This document shows positions 54,016 to 62,594 of a DNA stretch of 64,000 bases, one piece after another. Source of the DNA: Magnetospirillum aberrantis SpK. GTDB taxonomy: Bacteria; Pseudomonadota; Alphaproteobacteria; Rhodospirillales; Magnetospirillaceae. The DNA lies in assembly GCF_011022235.1 (NCBI RefSeq), contig NZ_JAAIYP010000045.1, positions 1-64,000 on the forward strand. The letters run 5' to 3'. The position numbers and the translations under genes were made by a program. The notes beneath the pieces were generated by a model. The model did not search any database and was not told the origin of the DNA. It was given only the letters and a program-made list of their open reading frames with translations. Every line of letters begins with the position of its first letter. Positions within the stretch are counted from its first letter, which is position 1.

Positions 54016-54648
54016 TTACAGCTTTGCGCGGATAAACGCAATCGCCGCGTCAAAGGCGGCGGCGGCGTCCAAATCGGACGTATCCAACTGGTGGGCGTCC
54101 TCGGCCGGCTTCAGGGGTGCGACCGCACGTTGCGAATCGCGTTCGTCGCGTTCGCGCATCTCGGCCAGCACCGTATCGAAAGAGGTCTCGACACCCTTGC
54201 CCTGAAGCTCCAGCAGACGGCGGCGGGCACGGGTCTCGGCGCTGGCGGTGACGTAAAGCTTGATGGCCGCTTCGGGGCAGACCACGGTGCCGATGTCGCG
54301 GCCGTCCAACACCGCGCCCTTGCCGCCCGGCGGCTGGGCGGCGAAACGGCGCTGGAATTCCAGCAACTGGTCCCGCACCTCGGGAATGGCGGCGACCTTG
54401 CTGGCGGCCTGGGCCGCCTCGTCGCCGCGCAGATCGTCGGCGGTCAGATCCTCGGGTTCGAGGTCGCGTGCCGCTTCACCGGCGCGGGCGGGATCGGACG
54501 GCTCGAAGCCGGCGTTCCACACCTTCATGCCGACCGCGCGATAGATCAGGCCGGTATCCAGGTAATCGAACCCCAATTCGGCGGCGACCCGCCGGGCCAG
54601 GGTACCCTTGCCGGCAGCGGCCGGACCATCGATGGCGATAACAGTCAT
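54016..54648 (-). CDS. cmk: Cytidylate kinase
   Basis: A 210-residue nucleoside monophosphate kinase. The P loop IDGPAAAGKGTLARRVA is at the N-terminus, and DYLDTGLIYRAVG and LDGRDIGTVVCPEAAIKLYV follow. It phosphorylates CMP and dCMP. The order aroA-cmk-rpsA is widely conserved. The 121-base gap to aroA holds only short repeats of CGCTCGC type, with no recognisable gene. Confidence 0.95.
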   Translation of the reverse strand: MTVIAIDGPAAAGKGTLARRVAAELGFDYLDTGLIYRAVGMKVWNAGFEPSDPARAGEAARDLEPEDLTADDLRGDEAAQAASKVAAIPEVRDQLLEFQRRFAAQPPGGKGAVLDGRDIGTVVCPEAAIKLYVTASAETRARRRLLELQGKGVETSFDTVLAEMRERDERDSQRAVAPLKPAEDAHQLDTSDLDAAAAFDAAIAFIRAKL

Positions 54649-54769
54649 ATGTTTTGTCCCTCAAGCGCCGGGCGCTCGCTTTCGGCTCGCAGGGCTCACG
54701 CTCGCATAAGCTCGCGGGGCCTCGATGGCCCAGTCCCTCGCCTTCGGCTCGCTCCGGTCGTTCACTCGT

Positions 54770-56098
54770 TCAAACGGTCTCGATCTTGGCGCCGAGGCCG
54801 TTCATCAACGTCTCGAAGCCGGGAAAACTGGTCTCGATGGCCTCGGCGTCGTCCACCGTCACCGGCTGGCCGGACGCCATGCCCAGCACCAGGAACGACA
54901 TGGCGATACGGTGGTCCAGGTTCACCGCCACGGTGCCGCCGCCGGGCGGCGGCGCGCCGGTGCCGTGGACGACCATGGTGTCGCCCTCCTCCTCGACCTT
55001 GACGCCACAGGCCACCAGACCGCGCATGACGGCGGCGAAGCGATCGCTTTCCTTGACCCGCAATTCGGACAGGCCGTTCATGCGGGTGGTGCCGGTGGCG
55101 AAAGCAGCGGCGACCGCCAGAATCGGGTATTCGTCGATCATCGACGGCGCCCGTTCGGCCGGCACCTCGACACCGCGAAGCCGCGACGCGCGGATCAACA
55201 GGTCGGCCACCGGCTCGCCCCCTTCCTCGCGCGCGTCCTGGAAGCAGATGTCGGCGCCCATTTCCTGAAGGGTGGTGTAAAGCCCGGTGCGCAACGGGTT
55301 CATGCCGACCCCGCGCAAGGTGATTTCGGACCCCGGCACGATCAGCGCGGCAACCGCCGGAAAAGCGGCGGAGCTGGGGTCGGCCGGCACCACCACATGG
55401 CGGCCGGTCAATTCGGGGAACCCGGTCACCGAAATGGCGTGGCGGCCGTCTTCCAGATATTCGACATCGACGGTGGCGCCGAAATTCCTGAGCATCAACT
55501 CGGTGTGATCGCGGGTGGCTTCCTTTTCGATCACCGTGGTAATGCCCGGCGTGTTGAGGCCGGCCAACAGGATCGCCGACTTCACCTGGGCCGAGGCCAC
55601 CGGCAACTCGTAGACGATGGGCAGCGGATTGTCGGTGCCCACCACCGCCGCCGGCAGGCGCCCCCCCTCGCGGGTGAAGAAGCGCGCCCCCATGCGCGAC
55701 AGCGGTTCCGACACCCGCTTCATGGGACGCGAGCGCAAGGACGCGTCGCCGGTGAAGATGGTGGTGAAGGGATGGGTGGCGACCAACCCCATCATCAGCC
55801 GCGCCCCGGTGCCGGAATTGCCGAGATCCAGCACGTCGGCCGGTTCCTGAAGACCGCCGACCCCGCGCCCCCACAGGCGCCAGCTGCCGTCTTCCAGACG
55901 TTCCACCTCGGCACCCAGCGCCCGCATGGCCGCCGCGGTGCGCAACACGTCGTCGCCTTCCAGCAACCCCTCGATCCGGCTTTCGCCTACCGCCAGCGCT
56001 CCGAACATCAGCGCGCGATGGGAAATGGACTTGTCGCCCGGCACGCGCACGCCACCCGACAAGGGCATGGCCTGGCTGGATTTCAAGGGCTTGCTCAT
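54770..56098 (-). CDS. aroA: 3-phosphoshikimate 1-carboxyvinyltransferase (EPSP synthase)
   Basis: A 442-residue enzyme. [18 protein letters not shown] and [16 protein letters not shown] are the substrate motifs, and [10 protein letters not shown] is the second signature. It makes EPSP for aromatic amino acids. The LGNSGTGAR motif with Ala after Gly is the pattern of the class II (glyphosate-tolerant) enzymes in alphaproteobacteria. The ATG at 56098 has GGGAGAG upstream; the frame continues upstream through the 30-bp repeats. Confidence 0.95.
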   Translation of the reverse strand: MSKPLKSSQAMPLSGGVRVPGDKSISHRALMFGALAVGESRIEGLLEGDDVLRTAAAMRALGAEVERLEDGSWRLWGRGVGGLQEPADVLDLGNSGTGARLMMGLVATHPFTTIFTGDASLRSRPMKRVSEPLSRMGARFFTREGGRLPAAVVGTDNPLPIVYELPVASAQVKSAILLAGLNTPGITTVIEKEATRDHTELMLRNFGATVDVEYLEDGRHAISVTGFPELTGRHVVVPADPSSAAFPAVAALIVPGSEITLRGVGMNPLRTGLYTTLQEMGADICFQDAREEGGEPVADLLIRASRLRGVEVPAERAPSMIDEYPILAVAAAFATGTTRMNGLSELRVKESDRFAAVMRGLVACGVKVEEEGDTMVVHGTGAPPPGGGTVAVNLDHRIAMSFLVLGMASGQPVTVDDAEAIETSFPGFETLMNGLGAKIETV

Positions 56099-56427
56099 GT
56101 TCTCTCCCACCGTTCGCCACATGCGGGCCGGGACGGCCGTCATCATGAGGCGGTTGCCCCGATGATTTACTCATGTGGGGCCTTTGCCCCGATGATTTAC
56201 TCATGTGGGGCCTTTGCCCCGATGATTTACTTATGTGGGGCCTTTGCCCCACAGGGCGCCTGATCTACCATAAACACCGACGCCGCACCTAGAAGAAGAC
56301 GGCGGCACGCCCCCGGCATGGGGGGACAGGTTTTTTTCGTTTTGACACACGGGGGCGAACATGGCAAATGCCCCCGAACCACCCCACCGTCCCGGCGGGG
56401 ACGAGACGTTTCGCAAGGAGGAATCAC
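56099..56427. other. Intergenic region between aroA and the TIGR02300 gene
   Basis: This 329-base divergent region contains the three 30-bp repeats at 56161-56250. To their right lies a stretch with GC-rich segments and a T-rich run (TTTTTTTCGTTTTGACA) around 56331, which could be a -35 element (TTGACA at 56341-56346) for the rightward gene. No further gene was found. Confidence 0.5.
56161..56250. repeat. Three tandem 30-bp repeats containing hairpins
   Basis: Units at 56161-56190, 56191-56220 and 56221-56250 are contiguous. The first two are identical and the third differs by one base (C to T at unit position 12). Each ends in GGGGCCTTTGCCCC, an inverted repeat GGGGC-CTTT-GCCCC, giving three identical hairpins in a row. 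A partial unit (TGCCCC) precedes the first copy. On the minus strand each unit is an open 10-codon block with an ATG, in frame with aroA. Confidence 0.9.
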
Positions 56428-56814
56428 GTGGCCAAGCCGGAATGGGGTCAGAAGCGCACTTGCAACAGCTGCGGCTGTCGTTTCTACGACATGAGCCGCT
56501 CGCCCATCACCTGCCCCAAATGCGGCGGCACGGTTGAACCCGACATGCCGTTCAAGGTTCGCCGCAGCAGCGCCAGCAGCGCTGCCCAGGCCGAAGCCAA
56601 GGCGGCGGCGCAGAGCGCGGCCAGTGCCGTGGATCTGGAGAGCGGCGACATCGCCGCCATCGAGGAAGACGAGGACGCGCTCGACAACGACGAGGATTCG
56701 GCGGACGAGGACGAGAGCGGCCTGATCGAGGACGCCTCGGACCTGGGCGAGGACGACGACGACATGGCCGAGGTCATGGAGCACCTGGACGAGGAGATCG
56801 GGGACGAGGTCTGA
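56428..56814 (+). CDS. TIGR02300 family (FYDLN acid) zinc-ribbon protein
   Basis: A 128-residue protein. The start MAKPEWGQKRTCNSCGCRFY, with FYDMSRSPITCPKCGG, is a zinc-ribbon with the family FYDLN-like motif. The rest is a strongly acidic tail rich in Asp and Glu with alanines before it. The function is unknown. The GTG at 56428 has a perfect AAGGAGG ribosome-binding site. Confidence 0.9.
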   Translation: MAKPEWGQKRTCNSCGCRFYDMSRSPITCPKCGGTVEPDMPFKVRRSSASSAAQAEAKAAAQSAASAVDLESGDIAAIEEDEDALDNDEDSADEDESGLIEDASDLGEDDDDMAEVMEHLDEEIGDEV

Positions 56815-56877
56815 AGACCTTCGTTCTCCTGGATTTCGCCACTCCGGCAAAAAAGTCACGGGGCTGAAAGAATCCTC

Positions 56878-56906
56878 TTGACCCCAATGGCCGAAGTCCA
56901 TAATTT
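56878..56906 (+). promoter_or_regulatory. Sigma-70 promoter of the first tRNA-Ala
   Basis: TTGACC at 56878-56883 and TAATTT at 56901-56906 are separated by 17 bases, 48 bases before the tRNA. Confidence 0.75.
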
Positions 56907-56953
56907 CCCGCTCCACCGACGACGGAACCCAGAGCCGAAGTCGTGAAAGTTTC

Positions 56954-57029
<76 letters not shown>

Positions 57030-57034
57030 AATCG

Positions 57035-57072
57035 AAGGACCCGGCGGCACCCCGCCGGGTCTTTCGCTTTTT
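57035..57072 (+). terminator. Terminator of the first tRNA-Ala
   Basis: GACCCGGCGG (57038-57047) pairs with CCGCCGGGTC (57052-57061), and a T-rich run (57062-57072) follows. Confidence 0.85.
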
Positions 57073-57113
57073 GGCCAATCCCGGACAGACCGTCACGACG
57101 GTTCTTTTCCCCC

Positions 57114-57142
57114 TTGACCAGCCGGCATGAAATCCATATTTT
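57114..57142 (+). promoter_or_regulatory. Sigma-70 promoter of the second tRNA-Ala
   Basis: TTGACC at 57114-57119 and TATTTT at 57137-57142 are separated by 17 bases, 47 bases before the tRNA. The layout is the same as for copy 1. Confidence 0.75.
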
Positions 57143-57189
57143 CCCGGCTCCACCGATGGCGGCCCCCCAGGCCGCGTCGCGAAAGTTTC

Positions 57190-57265
<76 letters not shown>

Positions 57266-57269
57266 AATC

Positions 57270-57300
57270 AAAGGCCCGGCGGCCGTCCCGCCGGGCCTTT
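57270..57300 (+). terminator. Terminator of the second tRNA-Ala
   Basis: AAAGGCCCGGCGG (57270-57282) pairs with CCGCCGGGCCTTT (57288-57300), a 13-bp stem ending in T residues. Confidence 0.85.
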
Positions 57301-57320
57301 CGCTTTGTCCCCAGCTTTTC

Positions 57321-59009
57321 TCAGGCCGCCTGAGCAGCACCGGCCTCGCGCACGCCGCACAGGAAGTTTTCCACGTACAGCCGCAGTTCATTGGCCTGTT
57401 GCGACAATTCCCCGGCCGCCTGCAACACCTCGGTAGCGGTAGCCCCGGCGGTATGGGCCGCCAGACTGACCTCGACGATGGTGTGCGACACCGCCTCGGT
57501 GCCGGTCGCGGCCTGTTCCACGCTGCGGGCGATTTCGGCGGTGGCTGCGCTTTGCTGGTCCACCGCCGACGACACCTCGGCCGAGGTGCGGTTGATGGCC
57601 CCGATGATATCGCCGATGGTGGCGATGGCCGACGCGGCCTCGGTCGCCGAATCCTGTACCGCGCAGATCTGGGCGGAAATCTCGGCGGTGGCCCGCGAAG
57701 TCTGGGTGGCGAGACTTTTCACCTCGTTCGCCACCACGGCGAAACCTTTTCCGGCTTCGCCGGCACGGGCCGCCTCGATGGTGGCGTTCAGCGCCAACAA
57801 ATTGGTTTGCGTCGCGATGGCCCCGATCAGATCGACCACCTCGCCGATCCGTCCGGCAGCGGCCGTCAGTCCCAAGACGATCTCGCCCGACCGCTGGGCC
57901 TCGCGCACGGCGGCTTGGGCGATGCGCGCGGAATCGTTCACCTGACGGGCGATCTCCGCCTCGGTCGCGGTCAGTTCCTCGGTGGCCGAGGCGACGTTCT
58001 GGACGCTCATCGCCGCCTGTCCGGCGGCCGAAGCCACCGCCGACGACTGCATCCGGGTCTGTTCGGCGATGGCCGACATGGATTGGCTGGTCGCCTGCAT
58101 CTGGGTGGCGGCGGCGGTGACGGATTTTGTCACTGCCGCCACCTGGACGTCGAACTCGGCGGCCAGACGCTCGATCTCGCGCTGGCGGCGCAACTGCTCC
58201 TCCTGGCCGCGCAGACGCTCGGCGGCAACGCGCTCGGCCTCGGCCACATGATCACGAAACTTGACCAGACCGCGCGCCAGTTCGCCGATTTCATCGGAAC
58301 GGTGAGTGTGGCCGATCTGGAAATCATGTTCGTCATTGGTCAAACGGCGAATGGCGACGGTGACGTCGGCAAGCGGCCGGGTGATGCGGCGACCGTTCAG
58401 CCAAGCCACCGTCCCCACCACCGCCAACACCATCAGGGCGGCGGCGGCGAACCACAACACACGCTGGCGGAAGGCGGAATCGACGTCGTCCACATAGATG
58501 CCCGAACCGACCACCCAGCCCCAGGGCTCGAATCCCGCCACATAGGACAGTTTCGGCACCGGCCGCTCCGCCCCCGGCTTCGGCCATTGATAGGTAACGA
58601 AACCGGCACCGGCCCGCGTGACCTGGCGGTTCATCTCGCGGAACAGATAAAGGCCGGTGGGATCTTGCATGCCGTCCAGGCTGGTGCCCACCAGCTTGGC
58701 GTTGGAATGGGCCAGCATGGTCGAATCGGACAGGCGGTGGACCCAAAGATACTCCGCGCCGTCGTAGCGGATGGCCGAGATGGCGGCCAACGCCTGGGCC
58801 TGGGCGGCGGCACGGTCAAGCGTGCCGTCCCGTTCCATCCGCTGATAGTGACCAAGCAGGGTCCGGCCCAGATCGACGATGTGCCGCGTCTTGATCTCGC
58901 GGTCCAACAACAAATCCGACCGCATCTGCTGGACGCTGAACGCCACCACCGCCAACGTGCCAAGCACGGCGGTGACGACGATCAGCCAAAGCCGACCGCC
59001 AATACGCAT
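57321..59009 (-). CDS. Cache-domain methyl-accepting chemotaxis protein
   Basis: A 562-residue receptor. Helix 1 (about 8-27), a periplasmic single-Cache (sCache_2) domain (about 30-185, with [12 protein letters not shown] and [19 protein letters not shown]), and helix 2 (about 188-208) are followed by HAMP and the signalling domain (about 270-545). The tip is [20 protein letters not shown]. sCache_2 receptors often bind small organic acids, but the ligand here is unknown. It is transcribed toward the tRNA genes. Confidence 0.9.
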   Translation of the reverse strand: MRIGGRLWLIVVTAVLGTLAVVAFSVQQMRSDLLLDREIKTRHIVDLGRTLLGHYQRMERDGTLDRAAAQAQALAAISAIRYDGAEYLWVHRLSDSTMLAHSNAKLVGTSLDGMQDPTGLYLFREMNRQVTRAGAGFVTYQWPKPGAERPVPKLSYVAGFEPWGWVVGSGIYVDDVDSAFRQRVLWFAAAALMVLAVVGTVAWLNGRRITRPLADVTVAIRRLTNDEHDFQIGHTHRSDEIGELARGLVKFRDHVAEAERVAAERLRGQEEQLRRQREIERLAAEFDVQVAAVTKSVTAAATQMQATSQSMSAIAEQTRMQSSAVASAAGQAAMSVQNVASATEELTATEAEIARQVNDSARIAQAAVREAQRSGEIVLGLTAAAGRIGEVVDLIGAIATQTNLLALNATIEAARAGEAGKGFAVVANEVKSLATQTSRATAEISAQICAVQDSATEAASAIATIGDIIGAINRTSAEVSSAVDQQSAATAEIARSVEQAATGTEAVSHTIVEVSLAAHTAGATATEVLQAAGELSQQANELRLYVENFLCGVREAGAAQAA

Positions 59010-59161
59010 GATGTTCCTCCCCCCGGCGAGTGTCGCTCTGCGGCAACTATCTCGTGCAGGGGCGCAGTATCACCAACCGAGGGGCGGCCGTCAATTTTGG
59101 CAAATGAAAATATCCGGAAAGCGACATCCTTGCCGCCGCTTTGTCCGCCGGAAGGGGGAGG

Positions 59162-60676
59162 CTAACTCTTCTTCCCCTTCAACGCCGCCTCGAGCGCGTC
59201 GCACACGGTGGTCAGCACCTTGACGCGGGCGAAGGGCTTGTCGTTGGCCTCGACCAGGGTCCACGGCGCCATGCTGGTCGAGGTTTTCTCCACCATGTCG
59301 TTGACCGCCGCCTCGTAATCGCCCCACTTCTCGCGGTTACGCCAGTCCTCGTCGGTCAACTTCCATTTCTTGTATTCGATCTCGCCACGCTGGTTGAAGC
59401 GGGCCAATTGTTCCTCGGGGGTAATGTGCAGCCAGAACTTGCACAGCACCGTGCCGGCGCGGACCAATTGATCCTCGAAATCGGTGATCTCGCCATAGGC
59501 GCGGCGCCAGGCTTCCTCGGAACAGAAGCCCTCGACCCGCTCCACCAGCACCCGGCCGTACCACGAACGATCGAAGATGGTGACGCGGCCCGACCGCGCC
59601 AGATGGCGCCAGAACCGCCACAGATAATGCTGGGCGCGTTCTTCCTCGGTCGGCGCGGCGATGGGGATGACCTGATAGTCCCGCGCGTTGAGCGCGTTGG
59701 TCAGCCGGCGGATGGTGCCGCCCTTGCCCGCCGCGTCCCACCCCTCGAACACCAGGACGGTGGAAACGCCCTGTTGCTTGGCCTGACGGTGCAGCGTCGA
59801 CAGCCGTCCCCGGCATTCCTGAAGGACGCGGTTATAGTCGTCGCCAGAGATCGAACTGGTCATGTCAAGCGACGACAGGATCGACGGCTGGCCGCCAAGC
59901 GCCGCCGGCTTGGCCTTCTTCGCGGGGACCTCTTTCATCTCGGCCGCCACCTTGCGCGCCACCGCGCGCGTTTCAAGATGCCGGACGATGGCGTCGCGCA
60001 CCGTGCTCAGCACCACGGAATAGCGGTAGCGGGGGTCGGCGCCCTCGACGATGTGCCACTGGGCATGGCCCTTGGACGTCTTCATGATCAGCCGCTCGGC
60101 GGCACCGACGAACTTGTCGTAAAGCTTGAAGTGCTTCCAGTCGGTCTCCGACACCTGCCACTTGGTCAGCGGGTCTTCCTCGAGCTTCTTCAGCCGCTTC
60201 TTCTGAGCCTTCTCGGACAGATGCATCCAGAACTTGAGGATCAGCGCGCCTTCGTCGGCCAGGGTCTTCTCGAAGCGGACGATGCGGGCCAGATCCTCGT
60301 CCATCTCGGCCGGGCTGGTCTCGCCCATGGCGTGGGAGACGAACGGGTGATGATACCACGACGACAGGAACATCCCGATCTTGCCCTTGGGCGGCAGGTC
60401 ACGCCAGAAACGCCAGTATTCCGGGCGTTCGCGTTCCTCGTCGGAAGGCGGACCATAGGCGCGGGTAACGATCCAGCGCGGGTCCATCCATTCGTTCAAA
60501 AGGTTCACGGTCTCGTTCTTGCCGGCCCCGTCGACGCCGGCGAAAACGATGACCACCGGAAAGTCGGCGCCCCGCAATTGTTGCTGCAAGTCCAGCAACT
60601 CGGTCCGAAGATCCGGCGCCAGGGCGTCGAATTCCTCTCGGCTGACCTTGCGGCCCAGTTCCGCGGCCTCGAACAT
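59162..60676 (-). CDS. pap: Polyphosphate:AMP phosphotransferase (tandem PPK2 domains)
   Basis: A 504-residue protein with two PPK2 domains. The first (about 10-240) has P loop FAGVDGAGKNET and MFLSSWYHHPF. The second (about 285-500) has FEGWDAAGKGGTIRRL and IFDRSWYGRVLVERVEGF. Only the second has the usual D-RSWY lid motif, so it is probably the catalytic one. The family converts AMP to ADP with polyphosphate. The start is an ATG at 60676. It is 72 bases downstream of the small membrane ORF. Confidence 0.92.
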   Translation of the reverse strand: MFEAAELGRKVSREEFDALAPDLRTELLDLQQQLRGADFPVVIVFAGVDGAGKNETVNLLNEWMDPRWIVTRAYGPPSDEERERPEYWRFWRDLPPKGKIGMFLSSWYHHPFVSHAMGETSPAEMDEDLARIVRFEKTLADEGALILKFWMHLSEKAQKKRLKKLEEDPLTKWQVSETDWKHFKLYDKFVGAAERLIMKTSKGHAQWHIVEGADPRYRYSVVLSTVRDAIVRHLETRAVARKVAAEMKEVPAKKAKPAALGGQPSILSSLDMTSSISGDDYNRVLQECRGRLSTLHRQAKQQGVSTVLVFEGWDAAGKGGTIRRLTNALNARDYQVIPIAAPTEEERAQHYLWRFWRHLARSGRVTIFDRSWYGRVLVERVEGFCSEEAWRRAYGEITDFEDQLVRAGTVLCKFWLHITPEEQLARFNQRGEIEYKKWKLTDEDWRNREKWGDYEAAVNDMVEKTSTSMAPWTLVEANDKPFARVKVLTTVCDALEAALKGKKS

Positions 60677-60748
60677 GCGCGTCCCTCTCCCCGTTTCAGG
60701 CCGTCACCCCGGCCCAGGAAAGAACGCTATGCCTTTCTTATGGGGCAC

Positions 60749-60856
60749 TCAAGGGCTGAACTGATTGATCAGGAATGCAAGCCCCGCGCAAATGGTCAGG
60801 CACAGGGCCAACGCCAGGATCAGCTTCTTGGAATTGTTGGTCGGTTCCTCGGACAT
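60749..60856 (-). CDS. Small single-helix membrane peptide (35 aa)
   Basis: An ATG 6 bases after the ubiD stop, with a GTGAGG sequence in front of it, opens a 35-residue frame: MSEEPTNNSKKLILALALCL, then TICAGLAFLINQFSP. The charged N-terminus and single hydrophobic helix (about 12-32) predict an inner-membrane peptide with the N-terminus inside. It probably is cotranscribed with ubiD. I do not recognise a family. Confidence 0.65.
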   Translation of the reverse strand: MSEEPTNNSKKLILALALCLTICAGLAFLINQFSP

Positions 60857-60862
60857 CACGCC

Positions 60863-62401
60863 TCACTTCCAGATGGGTTTGCCGCTGCCCGGCAAGCCGT
60901 ATTCGGCCCAGCGCTCGCTCACCTTGTCCACCACGCCCTGATCCATGCGCAGCTTGACGCCCCACTCGCGGTGGGTCTCGGGCGGCCATTTGTTGGTGGC
61001 ATCCAGGCCGATCTTGCCGCCCAGCCCCGATTCCGGGCTGGCGAAATCCAGATAGTCGATGGGCGTGCCCTCGATCACCGTGATGTCGCGGGCCGGGTCC
61101 ATGCGGGTGCTGACCGCCCACATCACGTCCTTCCAGTCCCGCGCGTCGATGTCGTCGTCCACCACGATGACGAACTTGGTGTACATGAACTGCTTGAGGA
61201 AGCTCCACACCCCGAACATCACCCGCTTGGCGTGGCCGGGATAGGCTTTCTTCATGCTGACCACGGCGATGCGGTAGCTGCATCCCTCGGGCGGCAGCCA
61301 GAAATCCTTGATCTCGGGGAATTGCTGGGACAACAGCGGGATGAACACCTCGTTCAGCGCCTCGCCCAGCACGCTGGGCTCGTCCGGCGGACGGCCGGTG
61401 AAGGTGGACAGGTAGATGGGGTCGCGGCGCATGGTGATGGCCGAGACACGGAACACCGGGAATTCCTCGACATTGTTGTAATAGCCGGTGTGGTCGCCAT
61501 AGGGGCCTTCGGGGCCGAACTCGTCCAGCATGACGTGGCCTTCCAGCACGATCTCGGCCTCGGCCGGGACCTTGAGCGGCACCGTCTTGCACTCCACCAA
61601 TTCAACCTTCTTGCCGCGCAGCAGACCGGCGAACTGGTACTCGGACAGGGTCTCGGGAACCGGGGTGACGGCGGCGATGATGGTGCCGGGATCGGCGCCG
61701 ATGACCACGGCGGCCGGCATGGGCTCGCGTTTGGCACTTTCAGGACGTCCCGCTTCGCGTTGGGCCCAACGCTGGTAATGCTGCGCTCCGCCGCGATGCT
61801 TGAGCCAGCGCATCAGCGTGGTGTTGCGCCCGGTCACCTGCATGCGGTAGATGCCGAGATTGTAGTTGTCGCGCCGGTCGCCCTTGGTGTCGGGGCCTTG
61901 CGTCACCACCAGCGGCCAGGTGATCAGCGGCGCCGGCTCGCCCGGCCAGCAGCCCTGGATCGGCAGCATGGACAGGTCCACGTCGTCGCCCTGATAGACC
62001 ACCTGCTGACAGGGCGCGCCGCCCACGACCTTGGGCTTCATGGCCAGCACGGTCTTCATCAGGGGCAGCATGTCCCAGGCGTCGCGCAGCGAGGCCGGCG
62101 GCTCGGGCTGTTTCAGGAAGGCCAGGGTCTCGCCCACCTCGCGCAACTGATGCGGTTCGCGGTCCATGCCCCAGGCGACGCGCTCCACCGTGCCGAACAG
62201 ATTGACCAGCATCGTCATGGGATATTTCGAACCATCGGCGCGCACCACGTTCTCGAACAGCACCGCCGGCCCGCCTTCGGCCAACAGCCGGGTCTGGATC
62301 TCGGTCATCTCGAGCGCGGGCGAAACTGCTGCCGACACCCGCACCAGCCGGCCGGACGCTTCGAGTTTGTGGATGAAATCGCGCAAGGAATCGTAGGGCA
62401 A
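60863..62401 (-). CDS. ubiD: 3-octaprenyl-4-hydroxybenzoate decarboxylase (UbiD)
   Basis: A 512-residue prenylated-FMN decarboxylase. [24 protein letters not shown] and the acidic EFGPEGP region are the family active site. It decarboxylates the prenylated ring in ubiquinone synthesis and needs UbiX, not found here. I start at the TTG at 62401 ([19 protein letters not shown]), which has GGAGG five bases upstream and matches family N-termini. An ATG at 62485 would add 28 residues that look non-coding. Confidence 0.92.
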   Translation of the reverse strand: MPYDSLRDFIHKLEASGRLVRVSAAVSPALEMTEIQTRLLAEGGPAVLFENVVRADGSKYPMTMLVNLFGTVERVAWGMDREPHQLREVGETLAFLKQPEPPASLRDAWDMLPLMKTVLAMKPKVVGGAPCQQVVYQGDDVDLSMLPIQGCWPGEPAPLITWPLVVTQGPDTKGDRRDNYNLGIYRMQVTGRNTTLMRWLKHRGGAQHYQRWAQREAGRPESAKREPMPAAVVIGADPGTIIAAVTPVPETLSEYQFAGLLRGKKVELVECKTVPLKVPAEAEIVLEGHVMLDEFGPEGPYGDHTGYYNNVEEFPVFRVSAITMRRDPIYLSTFTGRPPDEPSVLGEALNEVFIPLLSQQFPEIKDFWLPPEGCSYRIAVVSMKKAYPGHAKRVMFGVWSFLKQFMYTKFVIVVDDDIDARDWKDVMWAVSTRMDPARDITVIEGTPIDYLDFASPESGLGGKIGLDATNKWPPETHREWGVKLRMDQGVVDKVSERWAEYGLPGSGKPIWK

Positions 62402-62594
62402 AGGGGCCTCCGCAGAAACGGCGGCCAAGGGTGGCGCCAAGCGACGGCGGCCGTCAACCCCGGAGCGCGTCCACCGCATTTTCATCGCCAAGCAAGGTCT
62501 ATACCCGGCTTGGCGGGTTTCGGGAATCCCTGTACTCTGTGACGTAGTGTGACGGGGGGTGGGACGCCGGGCCGGCGTCAAGGGAGTGAGGGAC

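Noticed and set aside
56161-56250. Possible CRISPR array
   Set aside because: The 30-bp units are directly contiguous with no spacers, only three copies are present, and no cas genes are near.
59141-62542. A 1133-codon open frame antisense to pap and ubiD
   Set aside because: Both genes on the minus strand have clear family motifs; the His/Gln/Arg-rich antisense product has none.
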